Origin: Flavobacterium sp.
Lineage (GTDB): Bacteria > Bacteroidota > Bacteroidia > Flavobacteriales > Flavobacteriaceae
DNA: 40,891 bases
NCBI RefSeq assembly: GCF_027490375.1
Contig: NZ_JAIXYH010000095.1
Coordinates: forward strand, 1-40,891
Reading direction: 5' to 3'
The notes beneath the pieces are model-generated. The model was not told the DNA's origin. It saw only the letters and a program-made list of their open reading frames with translations, and searched no databases. Of the stretch, positions 1 to 7,805 are shown in pieces. Position numbers and translations under genes: made by a program. Each line of letters opens with the position of its first letter. Within the stretch, counting starts at the first letter, position 1.

Positions 1-530
1 CGACAGGCTCAGGCACCTTTGGAGCACAATGTTTCACTAAGTATTCCACAATGGGCACAACGCCGCAAAAGCCGAACTCAGGCAATAGTTTTAGGCACAC
101 AGAAAACGCCGAAGCGCACAGAATTTTGTGGAATGTTTGGCTGATGAAGAACACACAGAACGTATCAAACCGTTTGAAAAATTGTATCGACCTTCGACGC
201 ACTGTTTTCGACAGGCTCAGGCACCTTTGGAGCACAATGTTTCACTAAGTATTCCACAATGGGCACAATGTTTGCCTTCGACAGGCTCAGGCACCGGCGA
301 TACGTGGGTAAGGTTGGGAAAAGCGATACGTTAAGTGGTGAAATCATCGAAGTTTTAATACTCCAATCTTAATACTGCAATAAAACCGCTCTGCGAACTT
401 TGCGGAAATCTTCGCATCCTTTGCGGTTGAGCTTTCGACAAGCTGAGGCACCGGCGATACGTGGGTAAGGTTGGGAAAAGCGATACGTTAAGTGGTGAAC
501 GTCGCTAAGTCTTAATACTCAAATCTTAAT
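1..530. repeat. Gene-free block of interleaved dispersed repeats
   Basis: No convincing gene is present. A 60-bp stretch at 1-60 recurs without change at 209-268. A second repeat pair, containing TTCGACARGCTSAGGCACC and continuing to AAGTGGTGAA, lies at 277-342 and 434-499. After each copy of the second pair come cttaatact-type 9-mers (about 343-376 and 505-540). These are the reverse complement of the satellite units at the right end of the window. Short open frames here have no protein-like composition and cross the repeat boundaries. Confidence 0.85.
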
Positions 531-553
531 ACTTGATACTTCATCCTAAAATA

Positions 554-676
554 TGCGGAAAACCCGTAACCGTATGTCGATTTTTTTTCAAAACTTCGCC
601 TCGATGGGGGCGGGTGGGATGGGGAGCGATTCCCACGTACGAAATTCCCAGAGATAAATTTTACGGAAAAACCGCA
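554..676. repeat. MITE-like element, copy A
   Basis: The element is bounded by TGCGG at the left and CCGCA at the right. It contains ATGTCGATTTTTTTT and ACTTCGCC and is followed by reiterated GGGAGATT. The same order of parts (GGAAAA/CCGTAA ends, ATGTCGATTTTTTTT, CTTCGCCC, then repeats of a short AGATT-type word) occurs at 4910-5075. Copy A directly abuts the left end of the RHS remnant, so it may have helped to break that gene. It encodes no protein. The boundaries are approximate. Confidence 0.6.
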
Positions 677-714
677 ATTTTTGGGAGATTGGGAGATTGG
701 GAGCTTCGCAAATT

Positions 715-1475
715 TCCGGAGCCCAGTCTTGGCAACGCCCACCTGCCGAAGCAAACGACCCGTACGCAGAAACCGTACCGTTAGAAGTGTTGCAGTCGCC
801 GGTAGTTCAAGATCCCGACACCATCAAAACCAAACAGCAGCAAGATGTGAACAAATATTTACAAGAGCAGGAAATGCAGTTGGCTACATTTATTCAAACA
901 CCATCATTTTATGAGAGTCCATGCAGCCAGTTTCTCCCCGGTACCGAGGAATACGAATTCTGCTGTGCCTTAAACCCCGGCGCTTGCGGTAACGTAAATA
1001 TAGATTTGCTTTACTACTACCACCCCGACCACCTCGGTAGTTCAACAGCTATTACCGATAAAGACGGTACGCCTTACCAAATCGACGCAGGAGATTCACC
1101 GAACACCACTAAAAACAACTCCCAGTGAGGTAATATTTCTTAAATTTACCCTTTGGAGAAATCGTAGCTTTAGCGGAGATTCTTCGAACACCGATGAAGA
1201 ATAAAAGCTTGGTGAGAAAAACCTTTGTAGAACAAAACACCTTTGGCCCTTTGGATAACCAGTTTAAATTCAATGGTAAAGAACTTGATTCTGATATGCG
1301 CAGCATTCTTCGAACACCGATGAAAAATAAACACTTTGTGAGAAAAACCGGTCTCTACTACTACGGCGCCCGCTTTTACGACCCGCGTTTTAGTTTTTGG
1401 TATTCTCCCGAGCAAACAAGTGCGATGGATCCTATAGAGGAGAAGGAACTAGCTGGAATTCAAGAAGAAAAATAA
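715..1475 (+). pseudogene. RHS-repeat core protein remnant, broken
   Basis: Two neighbouring frames together spell the C-terminal core of an RHS/YD-repeat protein. The first (to 1128) has YYYHPDHLGSSTAITDKDG. The second (1146-1475) has LPFGE, FKFNGKELDSD and TGLYYYGARFYDPR. In intact RHS proteins these motifs are contiguous and lead into a variable toxin or tip domain. Here the first frame stops after TPYQ and resumes in another frame, exactly where a short repeat-like sequence intervenes. Two further copies of that repeat interrupt the second frame. The 5' end is lost at the MITE-like element A, and the C-terminus after DPR is short and unlike an active tip. It was probably once a polymorphic-toxin or wall-associated RHS gene and is now non-functional. 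Confidence 0.8.
1090..1350. repeat. Three copies of a ~45-50 bp repeat inside the RHS remnant
   Basis: Copies start near 1090, 1188 and 1308. The two better copies share ATTCTTCGAACACCGATGAA and end in GTGAGAAAAACC. In the middle copy ATTCTTC pairs with GAAGAAT across a 10-base loop. The first copy is diverged (ATTCACCGAACACCACTAAA). In the third copy about 51 bp sits between the codons for KELDSD and TGLYYYG, which adjoin in ordinary RHS cores. This indicates insertion without a frame change. Confidence 0.65.
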
Positions 1476-1509
1476 AAAAGCCATTACCCAAAGAGAGTAA
1501 TGGCTTTTT
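1475..1509. terminator. Bidirectional intrinsic terminator
   Basis: AAAAAGCCATTAC pairs perfectly with GTAATGGCTTTTT across a 9-base loop. U-rich tracts form in both directions. It closes the minus-strand secreted-protein gene ending at 1531 and the plus-strand RHS remnant. Confidence 0.9.
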
Positions 1510-1530
1510 CTAAAAAAATGGAGTGGTTAG

Positions 1531-4500
1531 TTAATTTTTAATCAGTTTTTTTGTGGTCATTTCCGTTTGATTTTCATTGTAAATTTTGACAATGTAAATT
1601 CCACGAGGCAAGGCAGACACGTCTGTAGAGATCGTATTTTTACCCTCTACTAATTGATAAGTGTTACTTACTACTCTATTTCCTGTGTAAGCAAATATTT
1701 GAAGGGAAATCTCGCCATTTCGATCAGACAAAATATCCATATAGAAACGATCAGATACCGGATTTGGATAAAGTTCCGAGAAGGTCCCGCCAGCTTCTGC
1801 ACGCGCACTTCCACAAATAGGCTTAGTTATAGCTAAGGTTCGCGTTGAACCCGCCATAGCTGCTCCACACGCGGTTCCAGAAGCTACAACTCGAATGCTG
1901 GCCGTTGAACCAAGTAAAACGGAAGCAAGCGATACAGGATAATTTACGACAACATTAGTAGTGCCTTGACCAGACACTATCGTTGCGCCTGGGATATTAT
2001 AGAAACTCCAAGTATAGGTTGAAGCGCCAGGAACAGTTGCACATGAATAAGAGATAGAAGATCCCAATGATGCGCACGAAATTTCGCTTGGTCCTGTTAT
2101 AGAAGATGAAGGCGCAAAAACTCTGTACACTCTACTGGATCGCACGCTGCTTTGTGCACATCCATTCGACGATTGGATAGTAATTGCTCCAACACCGGAA
2201 ACTAAACTTGAAGGATATAAAACCGTGAACGTTAAGTCGGTGCTAGTTGTGATTGTATTTGTTGTATTTGATAAGTTATTTGGGGATTTTACCACTGACC
2301 CGGCAGGGCCAGTAATCGTCCATGATGTTGCAAATGCTGGAGCCGATGCAAGAGTATACGTGTAAGCACCTGAACTTGGACATATTGCATAAAACTGTCC
2401 GATTGGCATTGCTGGAGTTGAAGGTAAACGACGTGTAACGGTAAGCATTCTAGTTAGAGCTGCAGAACCCACAGAATTCGAAGCAGCAACAATCACTTGA
2501 CCGCTAGCAGTAAATTCATTTGAATAATTTACATTAATGGAATGAGTTCCTTGACCTGAAACAATTGTTGCTCCAGCAGGCACCGACCAATTGTACACAA
2601 CACCTAAGACATTAGTGGTACTGTAGGAAACGCTTGTCGTTGTCCCTACAAATGAGCATACATTTGCACTAGAAGCTGTAATTGTTCCAGGCGTTCCTGG
2701 TATAGCTTTGGTTGCGGTATAAGTCCTTGCAGCACTTGCGCATCCTGCTGATGATATAGCTCGAACCGAAAGAGGCATCGTGCCGGCAGTCGTATTGCAA
2801 CCAAATAAATTAACAACAACCACATGCGTACTGGCTCCAGAAACTATTGTCGCCCCGCTGGGTAGTGTCCATTCATAAGACGTCGCATTTGCAACAGGAA
2901 CAATCGAAAACTCAACAGGTAAAGTAGTTCCAACAAAATTTCCAAACGCAGAAGAACTTACTGTGATATTGTTGTGTTTTGCAACAATAGAGCCCGGCAT
3001 TGCAGGTGCTCCCACAACATTAACAACTAATGCAACTCTTGGTCCCTCTATTCCTCCAATAGTCTGCGACACATAAAATGTTCGGGTGGTTAAAGATGAA
3101 GTTGAAATAGTTGGTGTCGTTAGCGATGCGGTCCCACCAGTAGCAGCTGTGTACCATTTTAAAACACTTCCCGGCACCTCCTGCACTAATGTCGCCAAAT
3201 CTGGAGCTGTAGAATAGCGGCATAGGTTGACAGGAGAGCTTGTTTGCAAGTTAACTTGATCATAAAAATAATACTGACCTGTTGTTCTGTTAAAATGTGC
3301 GGTAAACGTTGATGCCGAGGTCACGCCAATATTTGAACCATTTAAATTAGCAACTCCGCCTGGAAATGAATTACCTCCCCAATTAGTTCCCCAGTCAGCG
3401 CCTTGACGAAATTTTAGTTCTCCAACAGTAAGATTTAAACCAGAAAGTGTATAATCAACGCCATTTGTAGTACTCATGAAAGTATCTGACGACCAGCCGC
3501 CTGGTGTTGAACTTCCAATTACGCCAATTGAGAGATATTGAAAACTGTATGCACCCGTTGTTCGATTAAACGAAATATTATAATCGCCTCCAATAACTGG
3601 GATATCTGATCCCGAATTTGTTCCCGTTCCTGTAGGGAAACTTGCAGAACCCCATGTAGTTGTGTTTGAATAGGACTGCCGGAACCGATAGCTACCACTA
3701 TTAATAGTATAATTGTTAAGATAGTACGTAACTCCATCTAAAGTCGTTAATTCAATATCGGTTCCACCACTTGTAAACAAACTTATTACTGGAAATCCCG
3801 CGTTGAAACTGTAAACCCCAGTTATCCTGTTAAAATTAATTTGATAAATGCCCGGAACAACAGAAATATTATTACCGTTTAATGTTGCTGTTCCGTTGGG
3901 AAAAGCACTTCCGCCCCAGTTAATAGCCCAACTTTGCCCTTGTCTGAATTTTATTTCGCCAGCCACTAGAGATACATCAGATCTCGAATAGTTGACACCG
4001 TCGGTGGTGGTAAGTAATGTGTCCGATGTCCAACCGTTTGGCGTCGAACTACCTATAATTCCTATGGTTGGAAACGTAAAACTAAACGCCCCCGTTACCT
4101 TGTTAAAACGTATATCATATGTCCCTGGCGTGACAACAATCGACGGTGCATTTATCGTTGCTGTTCCTGTAGGAAAATTGGAAGAACCCCAAGTAGTAAT
4201 AGGACTACTGCTTTGAACAAACTGAATGGTTCCAGCTGTCAATGTGTAGCTGTCAAGTGCATAATTAATTCCATCGACGGTTGACATGGCAACATTTACA
4301 CCTGCACCGGGACCAGCGGAACCACTTATATTTACGATTCCAAAGCCAGTCGATGCGGGAGTAAAGCTGTAAACTCGAGTTGTGCGGTTAAACATTACAT
4401 CATAAACACCCGCAGTAACTGGAATATTGCTACCATTAGGCGCGGCAGTTCCGTTAGGAAAAGAATTTGCACCCCAGTTATTGGCCCAACTGGAATCCTG

Positions 4501-4689
4501 TCGAAACTTTAGCCCTCCAGTTGTGAAAGTGAAGTTTGATAATGTGTAATTTACATTATCTGTTGTACTCATTGCTACGTCGGTTCCCCAACCGCTTGCT
4601 GCATCACCAATCACGGAGATACTTTGGGCGCTACTGCTCACACAAAACAGCAAAGCCGTTATCACAGTTAAAACGATTTTTTTTAGCAT
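1531..4689 (-). CDS. Large secreted modular protein with T9SS sorting domain
   Basis: The 1052-residue product starts with a clear signal peptide (about residues 1-22, ending SSSAQS). Residues ~23-475 hold five tandem modules of about 90 residues. Each has the pattern IGxxxxxGW...TTDGVxY...FRQ...WGxxxFPxGT...G.Y.I.FN..TG.YSF, which resembles the SusE/SusF starch-binding modules. Residues ~476-970 are Ig/PKD-like repeats with recurring ATIVSGQGT strands. The last ~80 residues form a type A T9SS sorting domain with YPNPVSD and a terminal KKLIKN. It is therefore expected to cross the outer membrane by the GldKLMN-powered T9SS encoded further along the window and to become surface-attached or released. 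The modules suggest glycan binding; no catalytic domain is visible. It is transcribed alone and closed by the terminator at 1475-1509. Confidence 0.85.
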   Translation of the reverse strand: MLKKIVLTVITALLFCVSSSAQSISVIGDAASGWGTDVAMSTTDNVNYTLSNFTFTTGGLKFRQDSSWANNWGANSFPNGTAAPNGSNIPVTAGVYDVMFNRTTRVYSFTPASTGFGIVNISGSAGPGAGVNVAMSTVDGINYALDSYTLTAGTIQFVQSSSPITTWGSSNFPTGTATINAPSIVVTPGTYDIRFNKVTGAFSFTFPTIGIIGSSTPNGWTSDTLLTTTDGVNYSRSDVSLVAGEIKFRQGQSWAINWGGSAFPNGTATLNGNNISVVPGIYQINFNRITGVYSFNAGFPVISLFTSGGTDIELTTLDGVTYYLNNYTINSGSYRFRQSYSNTTTWGSASFPTGTGTNSGSDIPVIGGDYNISFNRTTGAYSFQYLSIGVIGSSTPGGWSSDTFMSTTNGVDYTLSGLNLTVGELKFRQGADWGTNWGGNSFPGGVANLNGSNIGVTSASTFTAHFNRTTGQYYFYDQVNLQTSSPVNLCRYSTAPDLATLVQEVPGSVLKWYTAATGGTASLTTPTISTSSLTTRTFYVSQTIGGIEGPRVALVVNVVGAPAMPGSIVAKHNNITVSSSAFGNFVGTTLPVEFSIVPVANATSYEWTLPSGATIVSGASTHVVVVNLFGCNTTAGTMPLSVRAISSAGCASAARTYTATKAIPGTPGTITASSANVCSFVGTTTSVSYSTTNVLGVVYNWSVPAGATIVSGQGTHSINVNYSNEFTASGQVIVAASNSVGSAALTRMLTVTRRLPSTPAMPIGQFYAICPSSGAYTYTLASAPAFATSWTITGPAGSVVKSPNNLSNTTNTITTSTDLTFTVLYPSSLVSGVGAITIQSSNGCAQSSVRSSRVYRVFAPSSSITGPSEISCASLGSSISYSCATVPGASTYTWSFYNIPGATIVSGQGTTNVVVNYPVSLASVLLGSTASIRVVASGTACGAAMAGSTRTLAITKPICGSARAEAGGTFSELYPNPVSDRFYMDILSDRNGEISLQIFAYTGNRVVSNTYQLVEGKNTISTDVSALPRGIYIVKIYNENQTEMTTKKLIKN

Positions 4690-5114
4690 TCTTTAAAAGT
4701 TTTTGGTTAATATTTTATTAAAATTATAATAAAAATGCTAAAAAATTTTAACGATCGTAATTTTACCTCTACTAAAACGTTTTCGTGTTGATAATTTTTT
4801 TTAATCCTTAGATTTTTATGCAAAGGTTTCTTTATCAATAATAAGTATGCACTAAAAACGAATGTCCATCAATAATTAGTAAATATCGTAAGTGTGAATA
4901 AATATTTAAGGTTTTTCCGTAATGCCATGTCGATTTTTTTTGGGAGCTTCGCCCTAAACGGGAAGGGGAAAACGGGTTTATCCCTACGAAGAAAAAACGA
5001 AAGTTGGTTACGGGAAAACCGTAAAAATTAAAAGATTTTGAGATTGAAAGATTTTGAGATTGAGAGATTATTGAAATCCCTTCGTTAAAAGACCAAACGC
5101 CGATACCTTGTAAA
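4690..5114. other. Intergenic region with MITE-like copy B and AGATTTTGAG repeats
   Basis: This 425-bp stretch lies upstream of the T9SS cargo gene and downstream of the DUF4349 gene. It is AT-rich at 4690-4850 (leader and promoter of the cargo gene; no clear TAnnTTTG seen). It holds the MITE-like element B at 4910-5020 and a run of AGATTTTGAGATTGA repeats at 5030-5072. I see no gene. Confidence 0.7.
4910..5020. repeat. MITE-like element, copy B, with 13-bp inverted ends
   Basis: GGTTTTTCCGTAA at 4910-4922 is the inverted complement of TTACGGGAAAACC at 5008-5020, with one mismatch. The 111-bp element contains ATGTCGATTTTTTTT and GCTTCGCCC, shared with copy A at 554-676. It has no coding capacity, consistent with a non-autonomous miniature element. 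Confidence 0.65.
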
Positions 5115-6017
5115 TCAAGGTAGTTCCACTCGACGGTTGCTTTTTCTATAACCAACGATTACCAGAATAAGTACAAGTACAACTGGCCAAATTCGAACTA
5201 AGAATGTAATAATTCCCTCGAGCAAATTCCAACCACTTTTAAAGCCTTCGAATATCTTATCTCCAAAACTAGCCTGAAAAGTATCGAGGTTTGCTTCGTT
5301 TAAAACCACTTCGCGGCGCATGCGTTCGCGTTGGTAAACCTTAAGGGTAACAGTACTAAAGGCTACATTATCACGTAAGGAAAGTTTGTTCATGAAAGCT
5401 TGATCCACTTGTGCGCGTCGTAAATCTGCTTCATTTTCGGCGTCAACAATACCCGACAGTTTTGTTCCTTTATGGTCAATTGCCTTACCAATACGTTTTG
5501 CTACCACTGCATTACGCCGACGCTCTAAATCGGTTGCCAAAAGTTGTAAAGAAACATCGTCACACTTAAGCGTTTGAAAATCAACAAACTTAACCTCCTT
5601 CCCGATCGTACGCAAAACAGTATCGAGCTGTAAGTTCGGTACGCGCAGCGTTATCACATTTTCAATTTTATACTTCTTCGTCAGCAATAAACTGTCGGCA
5701 CTAACAGCTACTTCATCACTTTGTAGTACCTGCGTTTGAAGATTTGACAAGGTTACAAAACCGCCAAACTTTTTTGTAGCATATTCAATTGCTTGTGTGG
5801 CGGCCCTAACATCCTCTACTTCAAATTGCGCATCAACAGTGCGAACAAACTCACGTTCAAGATTAGGGGCATTTACAGAAGCAGTGTTCGATGTGTCAAC
5901 GACCTCACTTTCCATTTTTGCTTCGGAGAATCGCTCCTCGGCCAATTGATTTTTACACGCTGTCGCTGAGAAAAAAAGTACGACAAATAAAACAGATGGG
6001 AATACAGGTACCTTCAT
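5115..6017 (-). CDS. DUF4349-type lipoprotein
   Basis: A 300-residue protein. The N-terminus is a lipoprotein signal with lipobox-like SATAC (Cys21). A core of about residues 60-245 follows, with RTVDAQFEVEDV, a GGFVTLSN segment, RVPNLQLDTVLRTI and a helical coiled-coil-like stretch (ATDLERRRNAVVAKRIGKAI). Near the C-terminus a single transmembrane helix (WPVVLVLILVIVGY) precedes a short basic tail. This arrangement (lipobox, beta-alpha core, amphipathic helices, one C-terminal membrane span) is the DUF4349 family. Its biochemical role is unknown to me; it is presumably an envelope protein. It stands alone, with the tRNA region upstream. Confidence 0.75.
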   Translation of the reverse strand: MKVPVFPSVLFVVLFFSATACKNQLAEERFSEAKMESEVVDTSNTASVNAPNLEREFVRTVDAQFEVEDVRAATQAIEYATKKFGGFVTLSNLQTQVLQSDEVAVSADSLLLTKKYKIENVITLRVPNLQLDTVLRTIGKEVKFVDFQTLKCDDVSLQLLATDLERRRNAVVAKRIGKAIDHKGTKLSGIVDAENEADLRRAQVDQAFMNKLSLRDNVAFSTVTLKVYQRERMRREVVLNEANLDTFQASFGDKIFEGFKSGWNLLEGIITFLVRIWPVVLVLILVIVGYRKSNRRVELP

Positions 6018-6245
6018 GATTAATTGATTTACAAATGATTAAAAAATATGTAATGATCAATCAATGCAATGTGTTTTTAGGTTTGTAATGGACAGTAATA
6101 AAAACTATGCCAAAAAAATTACGGGCTTAATGCAGAAATCCAGAAAATCTTCCCTTAATAAAAATTGTGTAACTCTTCTTTGTTTAGAACAGGACTCGAA
6201 CCTGTGTCCGCCTTGGCGGATAAGAGCCCACGAGCGTAAAATAAA

Positions 6246-6271
6246 AAACTCCAACCTTTCGATTGGAGTTT
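6246..6271 (-). terminator. Terminator hairpin in outer tRNA-derived repeat
   Basis: AAACTCCAA pairs with TTGGAGTTT around CCTTTCGA. On the minus strand it is followed by TTTTTATTTT. It is the same hairpin as the one at 6343-6368. Confidence 0.75.
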
Positions 6272-6342
6272 GACTTGTAGCGGGAACAGGACTCGAACCT
6301 GTGTCCGCCTAGGCGGATAAGAGCCCACGAGCGTAAAATAAA

Positions 6343-6368
6343 AAACTCCAACCTTTCGATTGGAGTTT
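6343..6368 (-). terminator. Terminator of the initiator tRNA gene
   Basis: On the minus strand this lies just after the tRNA 3' end. AAACTCCAATCGAAAGGTTGGAGTTT forms a strong stem followed by a U-rich tract. Confidence 0.85.
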
Positions 6369-6374
6369 CTCTTG

Positions 6375-6447
6375 TAGCGGGAACAGGACTCGAACCTGTG
6401 ACCTTCGGGTTATGAGCCCGACGAGCTGCCTACTGCTCTATCCCGCG
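6375..6447 (-). tRNA. tRNA-fMet (CAU), initiator type
   Basis: Read on the minus strand, 73 nt fold as a tRNA. The acceptor is CGCGGGA/TCCCGCT with base 1 (C) unpaired against base 72 (T). The D-arm is GAGC..GCTC. The anticodon stem is TCGGG/CCCGA around CTCATAA, giving anticodon CAU. The T-arm is ACAGG TTCGAGT CCTGT. The 1-72 mismatch and the three consecutive G:C pairs beside the anticodon loop are hallmarks of the initiator tRNA. CCA is not encoded (CTACAAG follows). A terminator and two truncated copies lie directly downstream. Confidence 0.92.
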
Positions 6448-6527
6448 ATGTTGAGTGCAAAGATACACCTCTTTATTCGCTAAAAGCAAGTTTTTTTTGA
6501 AAATTTTTAGAATGCGCTCACAGCCAA

Positions 6528-7682
6528 CTACTCACGCGGTAATTTCAACGCTACTTTTAACGGATTTGATCTGCAAAGCTCGAAATTCTTGACGGTTTGT
6601 TCCCATTCTTTAAACGCTGCTGCGCTCGTTTTCGGAATTAATTGATATGCCACAGCAAAAGTGAAGCGATCTTTGGGCTTGTACGAAAATAAAGTATGTG
6701 TTCCTAAAGCCGGATCGGCACTAAAAGTTTGTACATCTTTTGGATTTTCGTACGGAAAAAAAACGGTTTGTACCAATTCTTGCTCTCCTTTGCGGGTTTG
6801 AAGATGATAATACCGAGAATCAGTGGTAAGCTTTGCTTGTGAAAGTACTCCCTCGGCAACAATCGAATAGCCCAGCGCTTTTGAAGGCTGCGTCATAAAT
6901 ACATCAACAGAAATAAACAGCGCACTTTTGTCGATCGAAATTCGTTTAATTTCTCCAATCTTTTGGGAACCCCACGTTGGGTAGTACAATAAAAAAACCG
7001 TTCGAATTGGCCCGGCCGCCAAAATTTCCAATTTTTCAATTTTCTCTGCAAATTCCAACACATTATCTTTTAAAACAGCTGTAGCACCAAGACCTAAACT
7101 GTGCGAAACATCAGAAACTAAACTTTGAAAAGGAAGTTCTTTATTTTTATACTTTTTAAGCTGACTCTCTAACGCTTGCGCAGATGGCTTGATCCCAAAG
7201 TCAAAAGCTGAAGGCTTCGACTTGCTGCGCTCTGGCGTTCTAAATACAACACTTTCATTTTCCCAATAAATCTGCCCGTTATGCTTAAAAACAGCTGTTT
7301 TAACCATCGAGCTCGAAGCGCCACGAGTACTATCTAATACTATGTCGTACGACAAAATAGAACCCGCAGGAATGTTCACGTGCAGTAAAACCTGATCTTC
7401 CACACCATCGAAATCAGAATCGTACCACTGCGTAGGTAAATAACTATCTGTCCCTTCTCGCTTAATGCGAAACGCTTTCTTGGCGTGTTTCTTTACTGTT
7501 GTATGTAACAAACTTCGCTGAATGGCTATAACTTCAGAGCGATCGATGTTTAAGTCGTTTGTAACCGTGACCTTCTGAAAAACCTGTGCCTGCAAATGAG
7601 TGCTAGAAAAGACAACAAATAGCAGTAAAATCAATTTTTCTAAAGTTATATGTTTAGGAAGAATTCGAAAATTTGAACCCAT
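6528..7682 (-). CDS. Secreted protein, DUF4861-like
   Basis: A 384-residue protein with an N-terminal signal segment (LILLLFVVFSSTHLQAQ, cleavage near residue 33). The mature part is beta-rich. It contains FQKVTVTNDLNIDRSEVIAI near the start, DFDGVEDQVLLHVNIPAG near residue 100 and IYWENESVVFRTPE near residue 150. The repeated beta pattern and the WEN.xxxxR motif resemble the DUF4861 family, often found with carbohydrate-utilisation genes in Bacteroidota. That family placement is from memory and moderate. It is divergent from the histidine kinase at 7806 across a 123-bp gap and has no operon partner, so no function can be inferred from context. Confidence 0.55.
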   Translation of the reverse strand: MGSNFRILPKHITLEKLILLLFVVFSSTHLQAQVFQKVTVTNDLNIDRSEVIAIQRSLLHTTVKKHAKKAFRIKREGTDSYLPTQWYDSDFDGVEDQVLLHVNIPAGSILSYDIVLDSTRGASSSMVKTAVFKHNGQIYWENESVVFRTPERSKSKPSAFDFGIKPSAQALESQLKKYKNKELPFQSLVSDVSHSLGLGATAVLKDNVLEFAEKIEKLEILAAGPIRTVFLLYYPTWGSQKIGEIKRISIDKSALFISVDVFMTQPSKALGYSIVAEGVLSQAKLTTDSRYYHLQTRKGEQELVQTVFFPYENPKDVQTFSADPALGTHTLFSYKPKDRFTFAVAYQLIPKTSAAAFKEWEQTVKNFELCRSNPLKVALKLPRE

Positions 7683-7805
7683 TTTATGGAAAAAGATTGT
7701 ACATTTAGGAAGTTCAAATGTAAGGAATGTGCCAAAGCAGTTCGCTTATTTACCACTGAATTCTCGCGCACCTTGCCTATTAGAAATTTAAAAACCTAAC
7801 TCCAC

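Larger units (their letters stand above)
6187..6374 (-). repeat. Two 97-bp tandem copies of tRNA 3' part plus terminator
   Basis: The word GAACAGGACTCGAACCTGTG starts at 6187, 6284 and 6381, an exact 97-bp period; the last copy is the 3' half of the real tRNA. On the minus strand each extra unit carries a hairpin terminator, then GCTCGTGGGCTCTTATCC, then the palindrome TCCGCCTAGGCGGA (perfect at 6304-6317, one change at 6207-6220), then the T-arm. The unit at 6276-6330 keeps the full acceptor 3' strand CCCGCTA. The outer unit has lost it. Both lack the tRNA 5' acceptor strand and half the D-arm, so they are 5'-truncated tRNA pseudogenes. Confidence 0.85.

Noticed and set aside
51..334. Short open frames in the left-end repeats
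   Set aside because: They cross repeat boundaries and contain no recognisable domain.
6187..6374. Integrative element attachment site at the tRNA
   Set aside because: Repeats are only 97 bp apart with no integrase or cargo between them. They show tandem duplication, and an element footprint cannot be demonstrated.
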